From Baylisascaris procyonis (taxonomy: Eukaryota > Nematoda > Chromadorea > Rhabditida > Ascarididae): a DNA stretch of 64,000 nucleotides. Location of the stretch: positions 967,501 through 1,031,500 of the forward strand of contig JAZARR010000229.1 in assembly GCA_037389465.1 (NCBI GenBank), in the 5' to 3' direction. The position numbers and the translations under genes are program-made. Of this stretch, positions 46,229 to 59,256 are shown in pieces (the stretch's first letter is position 1; every line of letters starts with the position of its first letter). The notes beneath the pieces are model-generated. The model saw nothing but the letters and a program-made list of their open reading frames with translations, did not search any database and was not told the DNA's origin.

Positions 46229-46557
46229 TTTTTAGTGCATTCTTTGTGACGAGTCAAGTTGGACTGCTTTCAATTATAATAATCGTGATAGGTGAATGCT
46301 CCCACACAAATCACCTTCCAGTTAGAATGTTAAATTCAACTGAGACGACCCTAACATTCGTGTAAATAGTCTTGAATTTTGCATCAGAGGCACCGTTGAT
46401 AAATAACAAATATGAAAATATGCCAGAAAACCTTCAACGATATGCAGGTTTTGCGATTCTGTTGATTTGGCCGACCTGTCGCATAAACACTCCGAAACGG
46501 AAGCGCCCATTAGAGCGGTTTACCACGAAACTCATCGTTTATGCAAAATTTTTAAGG
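46229..46557 (+). other. two possible in-phase exons, hydrophobic then basic
   Basis: 46229-46291 follows CTCTTGCAG and reads SAFFVTSQVGLLSIIIIVI. 46388-46557 follows GCATCAG and reads APLINNKYENMPENLQRY, then RKRPLERF. Phases match (1 to 1), and the second ends in phase 0 at AGG/GTAAAA. It may be a host gene fragment or the leading part of the retroelement that starts near 46644. No family was confirmed. Confidence 0.2.
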
Positions 46558-46643
46558 GTAAAACTTTTCCTAGATTTCTTGGTTTCCCAGACTGCATTTG
46601 AAGTTTTGGAAAGTAATTGAATCGATGCTTTTTAGATTTGCAG

Positions 46644-48650
46644 CTGAATGAAGATGGTGGTTTTTTGAATGTTCATAGTATTACCGAGAAAAAGTTTTGC
46701 ATGGAAAATGACTGCGTTCAATTAGACTGTAACACCAAGAGTGTAATTTATTGTTTAAATTGCAGCGTATGTGGATTTACCCAATGGGGTTAAATGATAA
46801 CATTAAGGGAGTAGGAAATATTCGGAATTATTGCTTAAGGGAAATACACCTAAGGTCCCATATTTCGAAAATTACGCAATTATTTCCAAACATTGCCATG
46901 GAAGAAGAAGGAGCAATAGTAAAATTATGAACCACAATTTCTTAAATAGTGTTATTAACCACATGATCCCTTTAAACAATATTGAAAATGTTGGTTTTTC
47001 TGAGGGAATTATATCAGCAAAGCAACCGTATGCTTAAAGTGCTGTATTTTACCATACTTAGTAAGAACAGAACCATCAGTCATGAGGTCAGTTTTCTGTG
47101 TAAAATGTACAAAATTCATAAAAATGTTTTTAAAACGAATAAAAATAAAAATACTAATAGAAAGTGTTTTAGATTTCATATGCATTACCTTGGGCTGGGA
47201 TATCAGAATATTAATATACGCATCATGCGGCTGGAATATACGCATTAAAAGAATTTTTAATAACGAATTTTATAAAGGCGAGATAGATATACGTAACAAT
47301 CCTTATCATAGTATTAATAGGTTATTTAATAGTATTCACGCTAAACTTATTATTGCACCCACAGACAAACCGCCTAACAATTATGCGTTTATCTGTAAAA
47401 ACTTTTATATCCAGAGTTTATGTAAAAAACTTGGCATTATACAGTTGATAGAATTACTGGTAACGATACTTATGAATATGTTGAAAACAGAAGTGCATTC
47501 GAACTTATCAACGCACACCGTAAATTTTCTGAACAATACTTCATTAGTGTTAACGATGAAAACGCAGTCTTACCCAGTATGTTCGTCATTTCAAAATTAC
47601 ACAAAAATCCTTACAAATTTAGTTATATGGTTGGGGCAAGTAAAAGTTCCTTGAAACCGTTATCCGCCTTGTTACATAGCATTCTACAATTTATGAAGAG
47701 TCATTTTCCTATTTGCTGCAATATAGCTGGTCAAAAAAATGGGATTAATTATTACTACAGTGTTAAGAATTCAAATGTTTTGCATACGATTAGCAAATAC
47801 AATAAGCGTATCAAAAACGTTTTGGCGGCCGATTTTTCCACATTGTTTACAGCACTATCGCATGATAGTATAATTAAAACAATGGAATAGTTAACACATC
47901 TATGTTTTAATAATTCCAAAAAGGCATATTTGAAAGTTTGAGCATCTAAAGCATTATTGTTACACAGATAATTACGAGTTCAACGCGCATTATCGTACTT
48001 TAGACAGGACACAGATTATGGAAATTATTAAATTTGTTAGTAATGAGAGCTACGCTATTTTTGCTGGCTTTATTTTTAGACAGTCTAAAGAAGTACCCAT
48101 GGAGGGTAACGCAAGTCCAAATATAGCAGATCTTACTCTCTCCATAATGGAATATAAGTATGCCAAAATTTCATGTTTTAATGCTCTTTGCTGTAGATAT
48201 GTCGACGATTTATTGATATTCAATAACGACAACTTTCAAGCCATGACCAATTTAATTTATGGTGACTCATTGCAGATTGAGGTTATCTATGTTGGTAATA
48301 CGGCTAATTTTTTGCATTTAAACATATGTATTACACGTAACGGCGTTGTTTAAAATGTGTACGACAAGATAGATCAATTTAACTTTTTATTTAACAAATA
48401 TATTCAATATGAAAGGAACATCCCACTATTTATACATAAAAACCTCATAGTTTCCCAAATCTATTGATTCACTAAATTGTGCTCGTTTAAAGAAGATTTT
48501 ATCAATAAGTATAAAGATCTGCTAAAATATTACAAGGACAAAGGTCTCAGTGTTTTTCTAATGAAAAAATTTATATATAATGCATTAATCAATAAACTGG
48601 AATTGATATATAAGTTTGTTTATCCAAACAGACAGAGTACTAATAGTTGA
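46644..48650 (+). mobile_element. broken Penelope-like retroelement, GIY-YIG-like region upstream of reverse transcriptase
   Basis: At 46644-46793 a frame reads NTKSVIYCLNCSVCGF, like the C..NVIY.I.C..C...YVG start of GIY-YIG nucleases linked to Penelope-like elements. The next frame (46766-46930) has LREIHLRSHISK, like the following R..+H+S segment. From about 47290 to 48650 reverse-transcriptase pieces lie in order: APTDKPPNNYAFICKNFYIQ; SKLHKNPYKFSYMVGASK; ADFSTLFTALSHD; PMEGNASPNIADLTL; and the catalytic YVDD at 48198-48209, then VYDKIDQFNF. At least two frame changes and several stops separate them, so it is inactive. The RT matches, from memory, a family with KLHK and RYIDD motifs found in many animals. 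The GIY-YIG-before-RT order points to the permuted (Naiad/Chlamys-type) clade; that placement is inference. Confidence 0.65.
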
Positions 48651-51600
48651 CTTTACGAAATTTTCAATGGCTTTAGTGTCTTTCGCGTGTTAACGTTACA
48701 GGCCCATGTGTATTGTGAACTACACGGTTTTATCTTCATAATGATATCATATCAAAATGAAAATAGAATTGCGCTTTTTAGTATTACATTAATGAATTTT
48801 ATTTTACTAACATTTATTTACTTAATTCCACAGTGTTCACTCTTTTAGAATGTGCTTTACCAAATTTGCACAGCACAAACTTTAAGGAAACGTAAATTTA
48901 TTCACCTTTATACATTGGCTCTACTTCATAGCAGCAGTTCATAGAATTATTAATCTAACACTAATCTACCGCTAGATATATGCCGCCAACACCGGCACCC
49001 TTTGAAATGTTCAACGATCATCATCGCCTTCAATATTGTTCTTTATATGAGGTGGTGCGTTTCGTGTCTATTACGATGGTTATTTGGTTTTTTGTTTTCT
49101 CGAATTTACTTTCATAGTAATTGGATAACGGTGTAATATAACAGTTTTGTTTCTTTTTCAATCATAGTTACTCTAATACATCACTTTTGCTTAGCACTTT
49201 ATAGCAATACTACATACTGGCCTTTATATGCTGCTGTTACGCATATTAAGTTTAGTTATTAATACAAGCTTTTATGGTGATCTATCATAAAGTTTATACG
49301 TTGTTTTCGTTATATTACTTATCAACAGCATATGTAATGTTGCCCGTTAGATGTGATGTAATTTTCAGCATCGTACATCTTCCGTTAACTTTTCTCGAAT
49401 ATCGGCCTTAAAAAAATCTTTGTAGAATAGATAATGGAGGTCGGTGGTAAAAGGAACCTAAATGCTACTTCTCGAGAATCGTTTATAGAGAAAATGAGAA
49501 AAACGCACCGCGACGATGAAGTAGGCGAGGTTTCTAATAATTTTGTTTTCAACCCATACTTTTATTTACGATTTATGTCGTTTATAGTCTTTTCTTCTAA
49601 TTTTTCTATTACTTTTCCAATTCCCCTTCTGTTCCTCCCCGTTTCTATATCATTTCCTTTTCTATTCATTTATATTTTTTTGCCTTTTCTGATGTTTCTC
49701 TTTCTTTATATGAATATTTCAAGTTATTTACTCTATTTTATTACACGTACACTTTTCCATACTAACAGGGTTATGCGTATCATTCTGACCGAATAAGGGC
49801 CGAAATGTGTTCACCTTTATGTTTATCAGCAACTAATGTCTTTGCCTTCTTCTCTTGATATCCTTTTTCCTAACGGTGGTCTATTTGTTCTACTCTTTTT
49901 CTGCTAAACTATGTTTTTGTGTTAATTGTTCTTAAAATAATTTCATGCGATGTTACATATTTCTGCAGGCCTTTTGATAGATATACATATAATACTTTTG
50001 TTTGATTTTAAAATCTTAGTAGAACTAATAGAAATAAATTCGCTCCCTACATTACTATTAACGGTTTATTAGGTATATCTGCGTTTATTTTATTTTTTTT
50101 ATCTTATAAGAACTTTGCAGTATCAAGGAAAAGTACAGTTTGTATACATACATTCATTACTACTGCTACTACTACTATTCCGTTTTCGTCTATTATAAAA
50201 ATTAAAAAATTTGAAAGAAATTTTTTATTCTTTCGGTATTTGGTTCTTTTCTTTTTTAAAACACCTTTAAAAACCACCATTTCCATTCACCTGCAAGTCT
50301 GATACAACTCTCGCATCGTTTCAGTTTTTTCAAAGGGTGGCACCACAGTCTTCTCTCTATATTATCAAATTCCTTAAGCTTGTATTTATGCAAATTATCT
50401 ATGCAAACTATGAGATCACAGTGTGACGAGATTCAAATTATCGAAACGTACATATACCTGTGCATATGCTTGATGCTTCACAGGTTTTCGTAGAAGTTTG
50501 TTGCAGGGGCACAAAGATTATGGGGATATCGCAACCGCATTAAGCAAATATAGTAAAAACTCTTCAAACTTCAACGCTCGAAGCATATGATTGCTTTTTG
50601 AATATGTAAATGCGGCTAGTGTGAGAATGAAGTGAGCGGCCAACCACTTCAGCGCTAATGAAATATGCAAATCAGTGCGCATACGGATTAATGCGTGCAC
50701 ATGCAAACATTTGTAGACATTATTTAGATAATGCAAAAAACGCATGATTATTGCAGTCTACTTTGTTTGCGCAATTACTCTCTGCATTGTAAATACTCTC
50801 CACCGCATCCTGCATATAGTGCAAAATGCGCATAGAACGAAACCGAGGAGAAGTTTGTTGGTGAGTTGCCACCATTTTCACAGTTTTCTTTCACAGCGAG
50901 CGGTTGCCGCTTATTTCTGTTCTCTCTGACCAGGTTGCTTTCATCGGATGTTGGCTTGAATTAAAGAGATCGAAATAGCGACACCTCGGCGTTTCAACAG
51001 TTCAACCGATCTGCCCGTTTCGAAATGGTGGGGAGCGATTAATTCGTTTTTGGGATCTCCGTTCCCCTGTCTATCCACTCAAGAGAGGTGTTTTCCCCAC
51101 CTCTTTATCGTCTCGAGATATTTTCTCTAAAATGTTCTGAGCGAGGATGCATCTATTCATTTGTTCGTTTTAATGCATATTTAGGCAAGCACGTGTTGAT
51201 ATGGACCTGTGCATGTATTTCTGCAAGATTATAGCCAGAAATCATTTTCGGAAGGGGAAGGAGAATGAGTAAGAGTTTTCATGAATCCAGAGCAAAGCTT
51301 TTGTTGAAATTTCACACGAGCGGATTTAATGGAATCAAGAATCATCCTCTTCACCCAATTCTATATCTTGGAATGCAACTATTATTTTCTATTAAAATGT
51401 TCCGATGGGCCGAAATGCATGATGTGCCCCTTCCCCTGACAGCCTTCCCATCGGATGAGTGCCTCAAGAGTCAAAACTTTTCCAGTGACATTTCTATCAA
51501 ATATTCGCTATGTGATGCAGCATTCCATTTAGTGCACTGCATCTCTTTCTGTAATTCACTACTGCAGTAATTTTTCTTTATGGAAACTTGCCTGATATAA

Positions 51601-52951
51601 CAGTTCTACCTTCTTTTGAAGCACGGAATGGTTTAACACCATCACTATCACCTTATAATATTTATTTGCATTTGAATAACCGATTTCCTTTGTCGTTAAA
51701 TTTCATTTAAAATTTCTGATGTAAATTTATAGCGCAATTAATTGTATGTTGAAAATATGACTCGAATTTTCATTTGCTTAGCTGTAATTCGACTCCGCTT
51801 CGGAAACATGGCTTGATTACGCTTTCCCCTTCATGGCTGAAATCGCGCTTTCTTTTCAAGCCTGGCTTACCCACGGTTTCACCTCGAAAGTAGTCCAACG
51901 GCATTTTCCGTCGTCTCTCACTCGTTCCCTTCATTCATTCCAGATTGCCCTACCTGTGTTTCCCCACACGTGATCAGGACCATGCTCTTCGCGTATGGCA
52001 GCATCATATTTCCCACTCCCGCCTGAGTACAAATAATATAGGTCCCCGAAAAATTTTCACACAGGAACCACAAATTACGAAAGCTCTGAACTTCGGAGAC
52101 GTGGAAAATTCAGGGACCACCGAAGTTTGTGATGTTGGATCTAAAACGGTCATAGTAATATTAATAGTCAGTAGATTTTCATCAGAGCGGAAACGTTTGA
52201 AACTCCGAATTCATCTCTAGTCTCAGGAGGGCAGCGAACGTGACTCTGGGCTGTTTTTCATCCTCCTGCTTATACGGGTTTTTTTGTAAAGTTTCATTCC
52301 TACATGTCAGAGTTAGTTTAGTTTCATTGCTCTTTACTGTTTGACTTCTCGGTTTTATCTATGACAAAACTTGTGCATTGAAGCGAGAGTCATGTTTCAG
52401 CAATAAAGTCGAGGAAACATGATGTACAGTTTGGGATATAGAATGGTATCGCCGAAGTAGACCTTGGAGGTGTGAAATTGTAGAATAATAGAAGTAAATC
52501 TTAAAGAAATCAGGTGTAATATGGCTTAGTATAGTTTTAGACAACAGGATAAACGTTATGATGTACGTATAGTTTGGTCGCAGTTTTGAAGCAATGAAAG
52601 ATGTGTTTTAAGGCCCCAAGGCCATGGCCTAAAAATGTTATTTCTGTATTCCTTTCAACGTTTGAAATGTTCCCGCATTCGCAGATATTGGTTGTTATCG
52701 GTCTCCCTATGGGACGATATTGTCTAAATGCAGCATTGGGCCAAAGCTTTAATTTTGTGCCTTCTTTGTGAACTATATCTTAACAAACCCTTGCATCCAC
52801 TGATCGACAATCGTAGTTCTCTATTTTGCTTATACATAACAATCGCAGACTTCCACTTAACAATAAACCAGCTCTCGATTTGCATGGGATTACTAGAGTG
52901 CTGTCTAAACGATTTCTCACTGATGCATATTTAGAGCTTATTTAAATCGGG
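48651..52951. other. intergenic; one weak two-exon candidate
   Basis: AT-rich, C/T-rich in 49560-49700, with a GC-richer island (51780-52220) just upstream of the Maelstrom gene that may be regulatory. The minus strand of that island has a 44-codon ORF starting MPLDYFRGET, without other support. Confidence 0.35.
49434..50590 (+). CDS. weak candidate small protein, two exons
   Basis: An ATG at 49434 opens 32 polar codons (MEVGGKRNLNATSRESF) to GGCGAG/GTTTCT (49529). A TTGTTGCAG acceptor at 50506 starts 28 codons in the same phase (GHKDYGDIATALSKYSK) to a TGA at 50588-50590. The total is about 59 residues and no family is known. Against it: the second exon is also open on the minus strand for 75 codons, and the intron is long. 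Confidence 0.22.
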
Positions 52952-55900
52952 ATGCCTTTCAATGGGTTTTCGCTGTTCACAAAGGAAATGCGAATGCAAC
53001 TCGAAGGATACGGGCGCTCCTCTCAGTCGAATGCTTTACTCACTTCTCAGTTCATTCGCAATGTTTCACCTCAGTGGGAAAAGCTATCTGGCGACGAGAA
53101 GAAGGTTCTTCTTTGCACTCATTTTTGAGTTGAAACACAAATTTACTGCAAATCTTTTGTGGATAGGCCAGTTGATGTTTACTTCGAATCACATAGGATG
53201 GTTGGGCGAAAAAAACAGGCGAACACGGTAATAGCGAGCTTAGCGGTGAACGAACGGAAGGTAGAGAAAGGAAATGAGAGTGACGAGTGAAGGAAAGAAG
53301 TAATGTTTGCTTCATGTTTTTCTTAGTGACTCTCGAGAAGCATCAAAACACGCAAATATCAGAAAACGGCGCCATGAGTGCGTGTGAGCGACAACACTTC
53401 CCTTATTTTTTGTTTCTTCGAATAGAAATTGCTCTCTCATTTAGCAAACTTGTTCGCGAGTGCATTCGTATGTGTTTTTATGTGGTTGCTTATGTATCTC
53501 TGCACTTCATATAATATCCATAAGTTACTTGGAAAGGTTATAACAGTAAAAGCAGTGGCCACGACTCGGGAAGGGACAACGATGCCGCACAGTCGCGCCT
53601 CGATGTGCTTGTCGGTTCCATTCACTGACGGAGGGGATCAGATTATTTCAAGATGCAAACAAATTTTCAGTTCACTTTTCTGATCTTATATATACCATAT
53701 GGATGCGGGCAAATGTTGGCTGGTGGTAGGTGCGATTGCATAGTCAAAAATTCGAGGTGATTCTGGAAGAGTCTGGTTTTTCGAGAACTGCTTTTGGTTT
53801 TGAAACGTCTGAAGTCGACCCCAAAATAATGTCTGAACGTTAAGATGTGGAAGGAACGTGGGAGAGATAAATATCGAACAGAGGAATACTATGCGTTTAA
53901 GCGTCAAGCACGTCCAAATCGACGACAGAAAGAGCGTGCCGCTACGTGGGTTATTGCTTGTGAAGGAATTGAAGACGCTTTTGTTGATAGTGAAATAATA
54001 TTATTGCCGTTTTAAGGGATTCCCAGTCCAGTGATTTGCTGTAGCTTCGATCAATGTGATATCGCTTCCACCATCCCAATTGCGTTATTCCGCAGTAAAA
54101 TTTTTGGTAGAGTAGCTTGAAAACTAAGAGAGGTATTAGCGGTGATAAGCGGCGAATCGAATTTCGGTCGTAAATCAATTTGAAGCATTCTAGATTGCAA
54201 GTGAAGTCCGGCTTTTGCCAAATGCTTCCGACCGGAGCCGACCGCTACTTTTAAAATCGGAACTCCCTTTTGTGCCGACAGCATTCGATCGATGAGAGAC
54301 CGGCATTTCTGAAATGTGTTCGGTTTCAACCGAATCTTGTTTAGCGAGGGAAAGGAAATTTGGTCGTTTATTATCGGTAGGGGAAGTGGTACTGCTTATT
54401 AGACACAGTGATGCTGAACGATGTGTCGAAATTATCTTTATTGTCTATCTGCTGCGCGTTAAACTCGTTAAAACAGCAGTTCGAGGTAGTCGACAAACGA
54501 ATGAATTGAGAACGCAACTTATTTCATTGTAAGCTGCCTCCAGATTCACTTGTACTGCAAGTGCTGGAGATATCAGCAACGTTAGTTATGTGTTTGATTG
54601 CAATCGAACGCTAAAGGCAATCACTTGCACAATGTTCAGAGCGCATTATGCACAAACTCATTCATGCACATATTCAACTTCACATTGAAGCGTTGTATTT
54701 CCAGTTGTGAAGTTGTTTCGAAAAGAAAATCTGATTAAAGGTGTTTAAAGATGCACTTTGCATTCAATTTCATCGATTATAACCGTTCAAAGCAAATCAC
54801 CGGATACTGTATTTTGTCTAATAATGGCGGAAGTGGAACTGAGAAGTAATGAAATGGGTCATTGCAAGTTCTCTGCATAGTAAAGAAAGTGATAACGGTG
54901 TTCACTTCAACATTTTCGCTTTTTTTTTTAATTCTGAATGGTTACGAAGAGCACTGCTAGTGCTTGCTAGACATTCGCACTCGTATCACTGAAAAATGCC
55001 AATATTCGGTTGGGAGTCATCATGAATCCAAGAAAATTTATTGAAAAAACCCAAACATTATTTGGTAAATTTCTCGCAAGGCTTACTTTTTTGCTTTATG
55101 GCTTCTCGTATTTTTTTTTTAGCGACATTAGCGAAAGAACACCTACCGAAATTTACATACTTTGGCCAGTAAAAAGGAGCCCCAAAAATGCACTTAGAAA
55201 ACATTTTTGCTACCTCTGCCATAAATATTTCAAAGAATTTTTATGAGTGATGCTTGAATATCGGTAATATACTTTCAGAGCACAAATTAGAAGAAGGAAC
55301 GAGGAATTGAAGAAGTTAGACGAATTCGACGATGATGATTATCCAGAAGATGCAATGATAGGGACGCCAATCAACCAAAACGATTATGATGGCTCAGGTT
55401 TGTCTCAACTTTTTCAAATTTTAGTTTTATATGAAATTTGGAAATATCTTTGTTGAGACTGTCCATTTATTCCTCAATGAAGTTTCGATCTCTTCTTATC
55501 AGTTTTATTGTAATTGCTTTGCATGCTGTTACTTTGTTCGGATATTGCAGATGACCGTATGAGTGAACAGTCGTACAGTAAAAAATATGCAATTGATAAA
55601 TCACGCGTTCTTAATTTTTTGCGTTCTCTCAAAAGTATCGACGAAATAAAGGTAACTGATTTGGGTGTTGGGGACAAATCGTTTATCTGATTTAATAACA
55701 ACAGTTTATCGCTTAAGTGATAAATGCAAATGGCTATGAGTTCCCTAATTAGTTGTGACTTCTCTGAATTTCCTCGGGTGGCATTTATGAGGGAACGAGG
55801 ATATTGGGCAATGGCAAATGACGGTGGAGCCTTAGATTGGTAGTTAGTACTGGCTACTGGGATCAAGAAAGCAAAAAGGGCGCTTTCTTTTATCTGATGG

Positions 55901-58900
55901 CCCTAGAACATGAAGTTAATTTAAGTAAATTCTAGTAAAGAGTGATTTATTTCATCAACCGAAATCCTTTGCTAGATTTGTGTAGTGCTGTTGATTGGAG
56001 AAGGCTTTTCAGAGGACACGATTTCTATTCATTTCTGCACAGACATATGGCGACTTTGACGGTATCTGTGTGCCTGCAGAGATTGCTGTGTGTGAATTCA
56101 ATTTGAGGCATGGCATAATTGACCAGGTTTCTTTATAAACAAGTTTTAATTTTATGAGTTAAAATTATTCAACATTAGGTAACATACAAATGATTAACGA
56201 AAAAGTTTGTTTTATGCAGTAGCTTGCAGCTTTATGAAATCAATGTGAACAAGTCACGGCTGAATGATCATAGAAGAGGATGGATGAAGTTCAACTGAAT
56301 TGCAATTTTTTTAAGTTCTTATGTGGATAGTTTAAAAGCACGTCCCCAGAATGTGGCTGGGCGTATTTATGGTTACCTCAGTCTAAGTCAAAGAAGGTCT
56401 AAGTGGAAGCATTCAAGAACCCTGTAGCAGCCCGAAGTCGCTTACAGTAATGAAACCTCGCTCTCATTTGCATGTGACAACCTCTACTCCCATTTGCATG
56501 TTCATGCTCATATTGCATACAAATAGTCAACTAGTCATCGTCGTACCACTTCAACAAAGGTCGCCTGAAATTGTGAACCCTACCTGCGATGAAAGTAGCC
56601 TTACAGTTCGCAATTTAGAAATTTGCTTATGAAGAGATCCAACATGCCGAAGGCATCTTTTTTAGAACGTCGGTCCTCTATTTGCTTATATGCAATGATT
56701 AAATGGCTGAACATATCCATGTATGAAATATTGATATAAAAAAATCAACTGATTTGGGGATGCAGAATGTTCTGAGAATTGAGTGATCGTTCATACCTCG
56801 TTACCTATAAATCGATTATTTCCTGCTGAAACTGGAAAGTTTCAGTTTAACTCAATAGTTGGGCCATGGCGTATTGACAATGAAATACAACGTCGTCGCG
56901 CTGAATTTCATGCAAGAGAGACACACAGAATTCATCTGGAAACTCCTGTTGGAAAAGCAGCTAGAATAGCGACGCAAAGCTCGGTTCGACTTTCAATTCG
57001 AAATTTTTTATAAAAACTGAGATTTTTCTAAAGTGAAATAAATTTTTTGCAACCTTAAGTTTAATGCTGCTTATGTTTTGTTGGTCTTTGCATGGTTTAC
57101 AAGCATCATGATCAATATAGTCAGCGTTGGTGTAATGTTGCCCCATTATTTAGTGAGTAGGTGTATTGAAAACAGATTGGAAAATTCTGATTTCTTTAGA
57201 TTCCGGCAGATTCCTCCTTTCACGCTTTCCGGCAAACTTTGAGCGGAACCAGCAAGAAACGAGTTCTAGAACAAAGGAACAACATAATAGAGGACAACCA
57301 CTTTCAGAGGTTACTCTGTTCCTTAGTCGGCACACTTTTGATCCAGTGCATCCAGGTCGTCTGAACGAAAGAAGGTGATTTATTGAATCTCAATTCTTTG
57401 CCTTCGAAAGGGACGCTCTGGTCTGATGCTTTCTGCTCTTTTTATGATGAGATTCGGAAGTGTGGCTAAGTAATCAAGTATTACAGTGCCTACGCGAAAT
57501 TCTGGGAAGATGTGAGCCGTTAATTGCCGAGCAACAAGGTTTCTCTGTCGGTCTCTATCGAGGGGGTATTCGTGAATTTGATACCGATGTGGTACACTGG
57601 TCTTATGTTAATTATTTATTCCATTTCTCATTGGCAAACTTGTCCCTTGCTTTGAGTTGTGTGGCTATAATAGAACTAACTTGTGTAGTTTGTGCATATC
57701 CCACAGAAAATAATATTACACTACCAAAAGACGGTTTAGCTTTCCTTTATTTATGAGACTAAACCAAGCATAGGACATGTGCATGAGAAAACGCAGTGGA
57801 AATTCTCTCAGCCATCGGAATGACAGTTTTTTTTTGGTGAGAGGCCTACAGTCTGTAAAAGAATCAAACAGAGAGATGATATTTCCCTCCTATTTTCTTA
57901 GGGAATCCATGACAAAAATATAGACAAATATTAACTGTTATACACTCGTCTGTTTATTATTATAATCACTATCAGGGCAAACTTAATGTGGGATGCCGCC
58001 CTTTTGTTCAACCTGACGCAATGTGCATAGTGGCATCCATATGTGCATTTGATTCGACCATTGCCGGTCTTTATCATGGGAGTTGGAGTCCATCTACAAT
58101 CACTTAAAACATATAGAAAATTCCATATTCGCACTTTATGCTTAAAAAATAATCTTTAACTTCTGTGCATTTCCATGAATAAAATCATAGAAAATTCGCA
58201 TCAATTTCATTTGAATATGCTTGCTGTATTCCAAACCGATTTCATTATCGTGATTCAAATATTTTCGCATGTGAGCATTTGTAATTAGCCTTTTGAATAA
58301 CAAATGCATTGTTCTTGTGCTGTTGTAATTGATCGCTAAGATGGCGGACATCCACTACTAGTGAGAACTAGTAATGTTAAATAAGTTGTCTTTGTCTCAT
58401 CCAATGTCTCGTTCAGTGATAATGTAATCACACTCACGCATAATCAACCCTCACCTGTTTTCGCATCCTCTCTGAAGGATTAATTGTGATATGTTTCGCA
58501 ATTTTCAGATACTGAATCTTAACCAGAAGACATATAAACCTTTAATTTTGACATAAATGAAAGAAGTTTTGGGGGCATTCTGCTATTTTTCTTGTTAATC
58601 TATTGGTCGCCTAAGCTCACTCCCTACATATCACTAGGATCAATTACGTGTAGCTATTCGGATTAATTGATAAATCACCACTTGAACCAATAAGAATAAG
58701 CTGCAAAATATTTGGAACAGGAGGAATGGGGAAGATAGGGGAAAGGATATGTCCATCTATCATGTAAATATGCTGTAATTGCTGCATTAGTGATGCCAAA
58801 TGCAGGATTAAGTCCTTTCAGATTAGGGCATTGCTGTATATCCTTACTTTATTCTTTCAGGCGAATTTCAATGCATCCAGCAAGCAGCTCAACATGTGTG

Positions 58901-59256
58901 GACAATTAAAAGGTGAGTGCAATCAATAGGCAGTTCTTTGAGCAGAGCCGATTAGTGATGAAAATCGAATGATTTTTGGTGATAATTATTGATCAACTGT
59001 GGCTATTGCGGCAGAAATAAGCAGAAACAGTAACGTACTGATTGGCGGTGATTGTCCCTTAGAGTACATTATTCTATCATTGTTAGCTATTTTAGGTATC
59101 CATCCACTGTTCGGTGCGGATATCAACGGTCGGCGTTGGTTAGTGTGTCTGAAGCACGAGTACGATAATATTCGCTCATCGTTGCAATTTCTTAAGGAAT
59201 CGCAAGGTTCACGGTTTGAAGGTACCTATATATTAATGATCGCCGTTGTGAGTTAA
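52952..59256 (+). CDS. mael: Maelstrom-type protein (HMG box + MAEL domain)
   Basis: Exons: 52952-53104, 53845-53945, 55279-55397, 55551-55651, 56043-56126, 56846 to about 56947, 57200-57355, 57452-57588, 58861-58912 and 59015-59256; about 415 residues, against about 434 in human. Residues 1-70 form an HMG-like box split over exons 1-2 (MPFNGFSLFTKEMR; VSPQWEKLSGDEKKMWKERG). An acidic linker follows (DEFDDDDYPED). The MAEL domain has the diagnostic blocks in order: VPAEIAVCEFNLRHGIIDQ; GPW; ARETHRI; FPANFER; LSEVTLFLSRHTFDPVH; EVWLSNQVLQCLREIL; FSVGLYRGG; NMCGQL; CPLEYIILSLLAILGI. The conserved Glu, His and Cys positions appear kept. Maelstrom acts in the animal germline piRNA pathway with an RNase-H-like fold. 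All junctions are in phase except exon 6 to 7, where no fitting donor was found. The 3' end (stop at 59254, or a further exon after the GTACCT donor at 59222) is open. Confidence 0.78.

Noticed and set aside
50518..50745. 75-codon minus ORF with an ATG
   Set aside because: It is driven by repeated ATGCA/TGCAT motifs that supply Met and His codons, with no domain and no neighbouring exon.
51770..51906. 44-codon minus ORF starting MPLDYFRGET
   Set aside because: It is short, lies in a GC-richer patch upstream of the Maelstrom gene, and has no partner exon or family match.
53429..53683. Plus ORF in intron 1 of the Maelstrom gene
   Set aside because: Exons 1 and 2 of that gene join directly in phase and complete the HMG box without it.
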